DNA from: Streptomyces flaveus
GTDB taxonomy: Bacteria; Actinomycetota; Actinomycetes; Streptomycetales; Streptomycetaceae
Direction: 5' to 3'
Length of the DNA stretch: 64,000 bases
Assembly (NCBI RefSeq): GCF_014647675.1
Contig: NZ_BMPQ01000020.1
Coordinates: 50,579 to 114,578 of the forward strand
The notes below the pieces were generated by a model. That model was not told the DNA's origin and ran no database searches. It worked only from the letters and a program-made list of their open reading frames with translations. Every line of letters begins with the position of its first letter. Position 1 is the first letter of the stretch. Both the position numbers and the translations under genes were made by a program. Shown in pieces: positions 26,552 through 35,300 of the stretch.

Positions 26552-27643
26552 CTAGTGTCCTGCGCCGGGAATTCGATCAAGATATGCGGTGAGACGCTGC
26601 AGGATCTCGTCGGCGTCCTTCGTCCAGACGAAGGGCTTCGGGTCGTCGTTCCACTGTGCGATCCAGGCGCGGATGTCCCGTTCCAGGGCCTGGAGGTTCT
26701 TGTGGACTCCGCGTCGTATCTTCTTGTCGGTCAGGAGGCCGAACCACCGCTCGACCTGGTTGAGCCAGGACGAGTAGGTGGGCGTGAAGTGCATGTGGAA
26801 ACGGGGGTGGGCCTCCAGCCACTTACGGATGGCCGGGGCCTTGTGGGTGCTGTAGTTGTCGCAGATGAGGTGGACGTCGAGGTTGGCGGGGACCTCTTTG
26901 TCGAGCTTGGTGAGGAACTTCTTGAACTCCGCGGCCCGGTGGCGGCGGTGGATGGAGCCGATCACCTCGCCGGTGGCCACGTCCAGGGCGGCGAACAGGG
27001 TGGTGACGCCGTGGCGGACGTAGTCGTGGGTGCGGCGTTCGGGCATGCCCGGCATCATCGGCAGCACGGGTGCCGAGCGGTCCAGCGCCTGGATCTGGCT
27101 TTTCTCATCGACGCACAGGACCAGGGCCTTCTCCGGCGGGTCGAGGTAGAGGCCCACGATGTCGCGGACCTTGTCGATGAACTAGGGGTCATTGGACAGC
27201 TTGAAGGTGTCCACCTGGTGCGGCTTGAGGCCGAAGGTGCGCCAGATCCGCCCCACGGTAGACCTGGACAGTCCGCTCTCGGCCGCCATCGACGCGCGTG
27301 ACCAGTGCGTGGCGTCCTTCGGGGCGCGTTCCAAGGTGGCGACGACCACCGCTTCCACCTGCTCGTCGGAAATCTTCCGGGGAGCGCCGGGGCGCGGCTC
27401 GTCGCCCAGCCCGTCCAGGCGGGACTCCAGGAAACGGCGACGCCACTTGCCCACCGTCTGCGGCCAGATACCGAGTTCGGCGGCCACCTGCTGGTTCGAC
27501 TTCCCCTCCGCGCAGCCCAGCACGATCCGGCACCGCTGGGCCAGAGCCTGCGCGGACGTCGCCCGCCGTGACCAGCGCACCAGCGTCTCTCGCTCGTCGT
27601 CGGTCAACGTCACCTCGGCCACCGGCCGTCCTCTACGCGCCAC
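26552..27643 (-). pseudogene. IS630-family transposase interrupted by an in-frame amber codon
   Basis: Two pieces lie in the same frame, separated only by TAG at 27182-27184. The first 153 codons carry the winged-HTH half (LTDDERETLVRWSRRATSA, GIWPQTVGKWRRRFLESRL). The rest carries the DDE domain: CVDEKSQIQALDR (Asp), LICDNYSTHK (Asp) and YSSWLNQVERWFG (Glu). The codon pattern SNDP-stop-FIDKVRDIVG suggests CAG (Gln) became TAG by one C-to-T change. Without readthrough no active transposase is made. The stop codon of the second half lies inside the left inverted repeat. Confidence 0.9.
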
Positions 27644-27690
27644 ACGGACAGCCTACAAATATTCATCGAACTTCAGGCGCAGGACACTAG
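26552..27690 (-). mobile_element. IS630-family insertion sequence
   Basis: The ends are inverted repeats: CTAGTGTCCTGCGCC at 26552-26566 and its complement at 27676-27690, with further partial match inward (TTCGAT). TA dinucleotides at 26553-26554 and 27688-27689 fit the TA target duplication of IS630/Tc1 elements. It lies between the MFS gene and the AraC gene and supplies the last base triplet (TAG) of the AraC frame. Confidence 0.85.
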
Positions 27691-28430
27691 CGGGGCTGAT
27701 GTGCTCCTGGAGTGTGTCCGAAGGTCCGGCGGAAGACATCGATGAACGCGCTGGCGGACGACCAGCCGCACATGTGTGCCACGGTGGTCACCGGGATGTT
27801 CTCGGCGAGCAGTACCAAGGCGTGGTACAGGCGCAGTTGGGTGCGCCACTGCGGGAAGGTCATGCCGAGGTCGGCCTTGAAGAGGCGGGAGAGAGTGCGG
27901 TCACTGGCGCCGACCTCCCTGCCCAGTGCGGCCAGGGTGCGGTCGTCGGCCGGATTCGTGCGCAGGATCTCGCACACTGCCTTCAGTGGAAGGGTGGTTG
28001 GGGTGGGCAGGTGCAGGGGCTGCTGGGGTGAGGCCCGCAACTGGTCGAGCAGCACGGCCCGTAGCCGCCCGCGTTCGGGGCTGTCGTCGTGCGGGGTGTG
28101 CGTGTAGGCGAGGATCAATTCCCGCAGGAGGGGCCCAACTGTCAGCACGGTCGGCTCGTCCAGGCCGAGCGGGTTGTCAGGCGCGGGAAGGCCGACCAGG
28201 TGCAGTTCGAGTTCGCCGTGAGCCTGGTGGGCATGCACGGTGCCGGCCGGTACCCAGATGGCGCGCGTACCCGGCGCGATCCACGAACCGGTGCTGGTCG
28301 TTACGGCCAGCGCTCCTCGGCCTGCGTAGACGATCTGGTGGTCGTCGTGGCGGTGGGCGTCGATGGCGGCTCCGGGCGCCAGCCACTGGGTGCGGGTCGG
28401 CGCTACAGGCTCGTGGCGGATTTCTGTCAT
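27687..28430 (-). CDS. AraC-family regulator with N-terminal cupin (NimR-like)
   Basis: The protein is 247 aa from ATG 28430 (MTEIRHEPVAPTR). Residues about 20-90 form the cupin (DAHRHDDHQIVYAGRGALAV, WIAPGTRAIWVPAGTVHAHQ). The last 100 residues are a double HTH (RTLAALGREVGASDRTLSRL and VTTVAHMCGWSSASAFIDVF). The stop codon comes from the IS630 end, so the true C-terminus may have been slightly longer; the HTH itself is complete. It is divergent from the MFS gene at 28458 with only 27 nt between starts and probably controls it, as NimR-type regulators do for adjacent exporters. Confidence 0.85.
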   Translation of the reverse strand: MTEIRHEPVAPTRTQWLAPGAAIDAHRHDDHQIVYAGRGALAVTTSTGSWIAPGTRAIWVPAGTVHAHQAHGELELHLVGLPAPDNPLGLDEPTVLTVGPLLRELILAYTHTPHDDSPERGRLRAVLLDQLRASPQQPLHLPTPTTLPLKAVCEILRTNPADDRTLAALGREVGASDRTLSRLFKADLGMTFPQWRTQLRLYHALVLLAENIPVTTVAHMCGWSSASAFIDVFRRTFGHTPGAHQPR

Positions 28431-28457
28431 TGTTTGGCAGTTTATCGGAAGCGCGCC

Positions 28458-29693
28458 ATGGCGCGCCGCGATGACCATGGCGATGTGCCAAGGAACAGAT
28501 CGATCCTCCTGCTGTCGTTCGGCCACGCCTGCGTGGACACCTACCAAGGCGCTGTCGCGTCACTCGTCCCATTCTTCGTCACCGAGCGCGCCTACAGCTA
28601 CGCCGCGGTTTCGGGCATCGTGCTCGCCGCGTCTCTGCTGTCCTCGGTGGCACAACCGGTGTTCGGCGCACTCACTGACCGCTGGGCGATGCCCTGGCTC
28701 CTGCCCGTGAGTACGATCCTCGGCGGACTGGGTATCACCCTGAGCGGTTTGAGTGGTTCCTACGCTCTGACGCTGGTGTTCGTGGCGGTGTCCGGTGTCG
28801 GGGTCGCCGCCTACCATCCCGAGTCCGCCCGCGTCGCGCGGCTCGTCAGCGAGGGCAGCCACACCGCGATGGGCTGGTTCTCCCTGGGTGGCAACCTCGG
28901 CTTCGCCGCCGCACCGCTCATGGTCACCGCCGTCGTCGCCTGCGGCGGTCTGCGCCTGTCGCCGCTGCTTGTGGTGCCGGCCTTGGCCGGCAGTGTGCTG
29001 TGTCTGCCCGTCCTGCGCGCACTGCAGAAGACAGGATGCGGCGGCTTCGGCACCGCAGTTGCGACGGGCGCCGACGACAAGGCCTCGTTCGTGAAGCTGT
29101 CGCTGGCCGTCATCTGCCGGTCCATCGTCTTCATCGGCCTGAGCACATTCATCTCGCTCTACGTCCAGCAGCGTCTGGGAGGCAGTACGGCAGCGGGCGC
29201 CGCGGCGCTGTTCGTGCTCTATCTCGGCGGCGCGGTGGGCTCTGTGCTGGGCGGCAGCCTGGCCAATCGCTGGAACCGGGTCACTGTCGCCCGCTGGTCG
29301 TACCTCGTCACGGTCGCCGCCGTCACGGGGATCGTGTTCATACCCGGCCCGGCGATCTACGTGTTCGTGGCGCTGACCTCCGTCGGCCTGTACGTCCCCT
29401 TCTCACTGCAGGTCACCCTCGGCCAGGACTACCTGCCCACACGAGTCGGCACCGCCAGCGGGATCACCCTCGGGCTGACCGTCAGCATCGGCGGCCTGGT
29501 CAGCCCTCTCATCGGCAGCATCGCCGACGCGACCTCGCTGCGTACCGCTCTGACACCACTGATCCTGATGCCCGCCCTGAGCTGGCTGTTGTTCCGCACA
29601 TTGCCCGAACCCAGCGCGCCGAAGCCCACGGCGGCGCAGCAGACCGGAGACGACACGGATGCCGAACCCTCTCCCGCGCGCGATCAACGCTGA
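28458..29693 (+). CDS. MFS exporter, fosmidomycin-resistance-like
   Basis: The protein is 411 aa from ATG 28458; GTG 28485 is an alternative start. Twelve hydrophobic helices are visible. SILLLSFGHACVDTYQGAV at the N-terminus, and the AYHPESARVARLVSEG segment, are typical of the Fsr-type drug exporters. The C-terminal tail is polar. Placement next to a divergent AraC/NimR-like regulator supports a regulated efflux pump. The natural substrate is unknown. Confidence 0.85.
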   Translation: MARRDDHGDVPRNRSILLLSFGHACVDTYQGAVASLVPFFVTERAYSYAAVSGIVLAASLLSSVAQPVFGALTDRWAMPWLLPVSTILGGLGITLSGLSGSYALTLVFVAVSGVGVAAYHPESARVARLVSEGSHTAMGWFSLGGNLGFAAAPLMVTAVVACGGLRLSPLLVVPALAGSVLCLPVLRALQKTGCGGFGTAVATGADDKASFVKLSLAVICRSIVFIGLSTFISLYVQQRLGGSTAAGAAALFVLYLGGAVGSVLGGSLANRWNRVTVARWSYLVTVAAVTGIVFIPGPAIYVFVALTSVGLYVPFSLQVTLGQDYLPTRVGTASGITLGLTVSIGGLVSPLIGSIADATSLRTALTPLILMPALSWLLFRTLPEPSAPKPTAAQQTGDDTDAEPSPARDQR

Positions 29694-29739
29694 CCAACCT
29701 GCAGGTCCGGCGGCCGGACGGCCGCAGCGGGCCGACGAC

Positions 29740-29949
29740 GTGAACGGCTCGTCGAGCACGTCATCGCAGCACACGTGCCCCCTGAGGGACTGGGGCTGCC
29801 TGGCCGCTCAGCGACAGCCTTCGTGGCAGCTGCTGTCCAGCCACTCGACGTCCGCAGGCGAAGTCGAGTACTGCCGGTGCACCTGTGACGCGCTGGTGGT
29901 CCTCTACAAGGGTGAGCTCGCGGCCTTCACCGGACCCCGGCACGCCTAG
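29740..29949 (+). CDS. Small Cys-containing protein, unknown
   Basis: The protein would be 69 aa from GTG 29740; no ribosome site is evident. It has Cys pairs (CPLRDWGC, YCRCTC) and ends ALVVLYKGELAAFTGPRHA, a tail pattern I associate with small conserved Streptomyces proteins of unknown role. Coding is moderately supported by the conserved-looking tail. Bases 29950-30200 downstream hold nothing I can name. Confidence 0.4.
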   Translation: MNGSSSTSSQHTCPLRDWGCLAAQRQPSWQLLSSHSTSAGEVEYCRCTCDALVVLYKGELAAFTGPRHA

Positions 29950-30200
29950 CTCCGCTGTTTCGGTTGGGATGAGCCGGAGGGACGAAACGCCAAGGCGCCT
30001 TCTGAGCTGGGACGATGAACCTCGTCGAGAAGTTCTTTCGGCCAGGTTCGCCGCCTGGAGCAGTGACTCGGTCATCGACCAAGCGGTGCGTCGGGCACGA
30101 GTCGCCACCCTCAACTCAGGACATCCAGAGTTCAAGATGTCTCCACCGGCGCGGTGGCGTTCGAGCGAGGCCGTTGCCGCGGGTACCGTGCCAGGTCGGC

Positions 30201-30980
30201 TCAGCTCGCGGTGCGGCGGATGCGCCCCGCGTAATGCTTCTCCAGTTCCAGGTTGCTCTCGAAGCCGCCGGGGACGTTGGCCGAGACGTAGACCGGCGGT
30301 CGTCGGTCGGCGGCCAGGAGGAGCGAGGTCGCCTCGGCGACGGCCATCTGGACCAGCATCACGCCGGTGAGGGTGGACAGGGCGCAAACGGCGCCGCCGT
30401 CGGGGAGTTCGAGGAGGGCGTCGCCGGATGGGGCCGCGTTGTCGAGGACGACGTCGGCCAAGTCGGCGAGCTTCTTGCCGCTGGGGTGGGAGGCGGGGAC
30501 GGCGCGGGTGTGGGCGACCGAGGTGATGGCCAGGAGGCGGTGGCCTTGTTGCTTGGCGTGCAGGGCCATCTCCACGATCACGTTGTTGACGCCGGAGTTG
30601 GAGATGATGACGAAGAGGTCCTCGGGGCGTGGGGCGGCGAGGTCGTAGATCCGCCGGGCGACACCGGACTTGCGCTCCAGAAGCGGGTCGTCGAGGACTC
30701 CGGCGTCTTCGCCGCCGTACAGAACCAAGTCGGCGATGCTCAGCCGGTTGGTGGGCACCAGGCCGCCGGCGCGGCCCGCGACCTCCAGCACGATGGCCTG
30801 GGAGTGCCCGGTGCCGAAGGCCTGGATGACGCCGTCCGCGCTCACGCAGTCGGCGATCAGTTCGGCGGCACGCCGCACCTCCTCGCGCGCGGACCCGGTG
30901 ACCCGGTCAAGGACAGCCAGGCTCTCGCGTGCGAAGCCGTCGGCGCTCACGGAGCCGCCGTTCACGGACTCGACAGACAA
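30201..30980 (-). CDS. SIS-domain sugar-phosphate isomerase/binding protein
   Basis: I favour TTG 30980, preceded by GTGGGGAG; an ATG at 31013 would add 11 residues. The product is 259 aa. The SIS fold is shown by IQAFGTGHSQAIVLEVAGRA near residue 55 and by LFVIISNSGVNNVIVEMAL and HRLLAITSVAHTRAVPASH further on. Such proteins bind amino-sugar phosphates, and a role on GlcNAc- or MurNAc-type phosphates with the BadF-type kinase at 43 kb is inferred. It is divergent from the RpiR gene. Its last 96 bases are duplicated beside the GH84 gene at 22335. Confidence 0.85.
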   Translation of the reverse strand: MSVESVNGGSVSADGFARESLAVLDRVTGSAREEVRRAAELIADCVSADGVIQAFGTGHSQAIVLEVAGRAGGLVPTNRLSIADLVLYGGEDAGVLDDPLLERKSGVARRIYDLAAPRPEDLFVIISNSGVNNVIVEMALHAKQQGHRLLAITSVAHTRAVPASHPSGKKLADLADVVLDNAAPSGDALLELPDGGAVCALSTLTGVMLVQMAVAEATSLLLAADRRPPVYVSANVPGGFESNLELEKHYAGRIRRTAS

Positions 30981-31141
30981 GGGGTACTCCCCACCGGTGG
31001 CTGAAACCACCATCGCGTGCATCCGTACGTGAATGAATAAAACACACCTCGCGATCAGCGGGCAACCACGGGCGACATCCGCAGCCGCATCCCGATCGCA
31101 TCCACAGCCGCGTCCACTCGCACCCCCGTACCCGCCGGTCC

Positions 31142-31150
31142 TGAATTTCA
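31142..31150. promoter_or_regulatory. Possible RpiR operator half-palindrome
   Basis: TGAATTTCA (a palindrome around one base) lies 57 nt upstream of the RpiR start in the SIS-RpiR divergent region. It resembles the outer bases of the palindrome at 19112-19126. It is short, so confidence is low. Confidence 0.3.
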
Positions 31151-31207
31151 ACAAGCCAGTTGTACGGTGGCTGTTACCTTCTCAGCGGCCAGTTTCAAGG
31201 AGATCGG

Positions 31208-32098
31208 ATGCCCCCTACGGACGTCACCTCACTCATCCGCACCGAGCTGCCCCGGCTGGCCGGCTCCCTGCGGAAGGTGGGCGAGCTGATCCTGGAGGAT
31301 CCGGCGAGCGTCACGCACGCCTCGGCCGCCGAACTGGGCCGCAGGACCGGGACCTCGCAGGCGACAGTGACCCGTTTCTGCCGGGCCATCGGGCTCGACT
31401 CGTACCAGCATCTGCTGATCGAACTCGCCCAGGAACGCGGTCGCGGCGAGGTCTCCGACTGGGGCAGCGCCGAGATCGGCCCGGACATCTCCCCGGACGA
31501 CGACCTCGAGCGCGTCGTCCAGGTCGTGGGCAGCGCCGTCCTGCGCGCGGTGCAGCAGACCATCGACCGGATCGACCTCGACGCGATGGAGCGCGCGGCC
31601 CAGGCCGTCGCCCGCGCCCGGCGCATCGACGTCTACGGCGTCGGCGGCAGCGGCGCGGTGGCGCAGGAGACCGAGACCCGGCTGTTCCGCATCGGCTGCT
31701 CGGTACGCGGCTGGACCGAGGTGCACGCCGCGGCCACCTCCGCGGCCCTGCTCACGCCGGCGGACGTCGCCATCGGCATCTCGCACTCGGGGGCCACCCG
31801 CGAGACCATCGAGCCGTTCGAGCTCGCCAAGGAGCGCGGTGCCACGACGGTGGCGATCACCTCCGACCCGCGCTCGCCGCTCGCCAAGGCCGCCGACATC
31901 CGGCTCACCTCCACCTCTTCGGAGACCATCTTCCCCGGGCGCACCGGCAGCATCGGCGGCCGGCACTCGGTGCTGGTGCTCATCGACTGCCTGTACGTAC
32001 GGGTCGCCCAGCTCTCCTACCAGCGGGCGAGCGCTTCGCTGGCGCTGACCGACCACATCACGCCGCAGCATGCGGTGAAGACGCGCCGTTCCCGCTGA
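31208..32098 (+). CDS. MurR/RpiR-family transcriptional regulator
   Basis: The protein is 296 aa from ATG 31208 behind AAGGAGA. Residues about 10-80 form the RpiR HTH (HASAAELGRRTGTSQATVTR, FCRAIGLDSYQHLLIELAQE). Residues 120-270 are a SIS effector-binding domain (IDVYGVGGSGAVAQETETRL, GISHSGATRETIEPFELAKE, SSETIFPGRTGSIGGRHS). It probably senses a sugar phosphate and controls the glycan locus around it. It is transcribed away from the SIS gene and towards the alpha-mannosidase, with a strong hairpin between. Confidence 0.92.
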   Translation: MPPTDVTSLIRTELPRLAGSLRKVGELILEDPASVTHASAAELGRRTGTSQATVTRFCRAIGLDSYQHLLIELAQERGRGEVSDWGSAEIGPDISPDDDLERVVQVVGSAVLRAVQQTIDRIDLDAMERAAQAVARARRIDVYGVGGSGAVAQETETRLFRIGCSVRGWTEVHAAATSAALLTPADVAIGISHSGATRETIEPFELAKERGATTVAITSDPRSPLAKAADIRLTSTSSETIFPGRTGSIGGRHSVLVLIDCLYVRVAQLSYQRASASLALTDHITPQHAVKTRRSR

Positions 32099-32125
32099 GC
32101 GCTCCGCTGGAGGTGCAGTGATTCG

Positions 32126-32202
32126 GCTGCGGGCCGGTGGGGGCTGGTCGCGCAGTTCCCCGCGCCCCTGTTGAGGGGCCTGCGGCCCTCAACAGGGGCG
32201 CG
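32126..32202. repeat. Type B intergenic repeat with 17-bp hairpin (likely terminator of the RpiR gene)
   Basis: On the minus strand it reads GGGGAACTGCGCGACCAGCC like the copy at 4726. It contains perfect 17-bp arms at 32161-32177 and 32186-32202 (CGCGCCCCTGTTGAGGG and complement) around 8 nt, a strong stem that should end transcription from the RpiR gene. Confidence 0.75.
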
Positions 32203-32268
32203 GATACTGCACCGGAGGCTCGCGTAGGCGCACCTCTTGCATGGATGAACCACCAGCAACGCGCACGC

Positions 32269-32285
32269 ATGGTTGTTTGAACCAT
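32269..32285. promoter_or_regulatory. Palindromic operator candidate upstream of the alpha-mannosidase
   Basis: ATGGTT-GTTTG-AACCAT is a perfect inverted repeat 49 nt before the start codon. TGAACCA recurs at 32245, and TGGT-N7-ACCA is found upstream of the binding-protein gene near 37456, so a shared regulator is possible. Confidence 0.4.
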
Positions 32286-32334
32286 CCCTCCGGTGTCAGG
32301 ATGTGGCTCCGCCGAGCCCTCTCGTAGGAGACCC

Positions 32335-35300
32335 ATGCGCGTCACCTCTGTCGAGTCGACCGAGCTTTTCGTCGGAACCGTCGGCACCACCGAGCAGCCG
32401 CGCCAGGTGGTCGCCGTCGAGCTGAGCCACCTCCCCGGCCGGACCGTCCGCCTCACCGTCGAGGGCCCCGGCGTGACCGGCGAGACCGAGGCCACCGCTG
32501 CCGAGGACGGCACCGTGCGCGCCGAGATCCCCGTGGTCACCGAGCCCGAGCTCGCCGTCGGCGAGCGTCGCGAGATCACGGTGACCGCCGCCGACGGGGA
32601 CCAACTCACCCGCCACACCGGCGAGTTCACCGTCGCCGAGCCCGGCTGGACCATGTTCATGGTCAGCCACTTCCACTACGACCCCGTCTGGTGGAACACC
32701 CAGGCCGCGTACACCGAGACCTGGGACGTCGCCGACGACCCCGCCTCCACCGGCCTCCCGGCCCGTACCTTCGACTCGCGCGGCCAGTCCGGGATGAGCC
32801 TGGTGCGGGCCCACTGCGATCTGGCGCGGCGCGATCCGGCGTACACCTTCGTGCTCGCGGAGGTCGACTACCTCAAGCCGTACTGGGACGCCTTCCCGGA
32901 GGAGCGCGCCTTTCTGCGCGAGCTGATCCGCACCGGTCGCGTGGAGATCATGGGCGGTACGTACAACGAGCCCAACACCAACCTCACAGGGGCCGAGGCG
33001 ACCGTACGCAACGCCGTGTACGGCGACGGCTTCCAGCGAGCCGTCATGGGCGCGTCCCCCGAAACCGCCTGGCAGTTGGACGCCTTCGGGCACGATCCCC
33101 AGTTCCCGGGGCTGATGGCGGACGCAGGGCTGAGCTCCAGCTCGTGGGCACGTGGGCCCTTCCACCAGTGGGGACCGACGCTGTCCGTCTTCGGGGAGGA
33201 GCCGAGGGATCCGAACCGGATGCAGTTCCCGGCGGAGTTCTCGTGGATCGCTCCCTCGGGGCGCGGGCTGCTGACCGCTTACATGGTCAACCATTACGGA
33301 GCGGGCTGGGCGATCGACAACGCGCCGACGCTGCCCAAGGCGGAAGCCGCCGCGTACAAGCTGTTCAAGGGGCTCAAGCAGGTGGCGCTCACGCGCAATG
33401 TGCTGCTTCCGGTCGGTGGGGACTACGCGCCGCCGTGCCGTTGGGTGATGGACATCCACCGGGACTGGAACGCCCGTTACGTCTGGCCGCGCTTCGTCAG
33501 CGCGATCCCGAGGGACTTCTTCGCCGCCGTTCGCGCGGAGCTCGACGAGGAAGGCCGCAAGGCCTCGCCGCAGACACGGGACATGAACCCCGTCTACACC
33601 GGCAAGGACGTCTCGTACATCGACACCAAGCAGGCGCAGCGGTACGGGGAGACGCTGCTCGCCGACGCGGAGGCGTGGGCGACGCTCGCCTCGATGGTCA
33701 CCGGGCATCCGTATCCGGACGCGGCGCTCGACAAGGCGTGGCGGCAGCTGATCTACGGCGCCCATCATGACGCCGTCACCGGCTCCGAGTCCGACCAGGT
33801 CTATATCGACCTGCTGACAGGCTGGCGGGAGTTGTACGACCTGGCCGACACGGTGCACGCCGACGCGACCGATGCCCTGGCCCGGCAGGTGGCTCAACTG
33901 CCCTGCGGTGGCCCGGACTTGGTCGTCTTCAACTCCGCCACCTGGGAGCGGCGGGACGTGCTCACCCTGGCAGACCCGGGTCTCGTACCGCTCGACGACA
34001 CGGGTCTGCCGCTGCCTGCCGTACGCGACGACGACGGCCAACTCCGCGTGGTCGTACCGGAAGTGCCGGGCATGGGCCTGCGCGCCCTGCCGCTCGCCGA
34101 GGGCTCCGTGGCCGAGTGGGCGCCCGGCGAAGGCACCACGATCCGCAACGAGTTCTACGAGGTGACCGTCGATCCGGCGCGCGGCGGGGGCGTGAGCGGC
34201 TTGCGCGCGCTGGCGGAGGGCGGCCGCGACCTGCTGCGCGCCGGGGACATCGGCAACGAGCTGGTCGTACAGGAGGAGTACCCGAGGCACCCGCGTTTCG
34301 GCGAGGGCCCCTGGCATCTCACGCCGACCGGCACGACCGCCGCCCGCAGCAGCGAGGTGACCGCCGACGTACAGGTCGAGCACTCCCCCGCCGGATCCCG
34401 GATCACCGTCACCGCGGACCTCGGCCTCTTCCGCTACACGCAACGGCTGTGTCTGTGGAAGGGGGTCGCGCGGCTGGACGTGTCCACCACCATCGACGGT
34501 TACGACGGGGCCGACCGGCTCATCCGGGTGCGGTGGCCGTCGGACGTACGGGGCGGGCTGCCGGTGCATGAGGTGGCGGACGCGGTGATCGGGCGCGGGT
34601 TCGGGTTCGTGGACGTCGACAGCGAGCAGTTTCCCTGGACCTTGGACAATCCGGCGAACACCTGGTTCGGGCTCGGCTCCACCGCCCGGACCGAACTCCG
34701 GGACGACGCTGGCACGTTGCTCGGGCACCGGTCGATCGGGGTCGCCGAGTTGATCTACGGCTCCTGGGAGGAGGCCGGCGAGCTCGGGGCCCCGCTCGCG
34801 GCGGCCCTCGTCCGTGCGGGCGTCACGGCGACCTCGACGATCGCGGACGGTCCTCGTTACGGCGACCTGGAGGTCGACTCCAACCTCCCCGACATCCGTA
34901 TCGCCGTCGGCGCCCCCGACCGCAACTCCGTGGTCGCCGAGGCGCTGGGCTGGGACCCGGCCGCCGGGCGCGAACTGCGGCGGCAACTGGCCGAGCGGGG
35001 TGTGGCGGCGGTGTGGGTCGCGCCGCGTGCGGGGCTGCGCGAGGAGTGGGTGCCGGGGGCGGACCTGCGTGACCTGGAGCGGCTGCCGCTGCTCGTGGTG
35101 GCGGGTGCCCGTCCCGAGGACGACGCGAAGGCGGTCGCCGAGCTGGTGGCCGACCTGGAGGAGGCGACGGTACGGGCCACCGCGGCGGGCGGTGGTGAGG
35201 CCCTGCCACCGGGTGACGCCTGGGACGGCCGCAGCTTCGCCGTCCTCAACCGCGGCACGCCGGGCTGCGTGGTCACGTCCTCCGGCGACCTCTACATGTC

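Noticed and set aside
26552..27643. Programmed frameshift between two IS630 reading frames
   Set aside because: The two halves are in the same frame (distance divisible by three) and separated by one stop codon, so a nonsense change explains the break.
22335..30306. Complete integrative conjugative element
   Set aside because: Flanking repeats are present, but no integrase, excisionase, replication or transfer gene was found between them.
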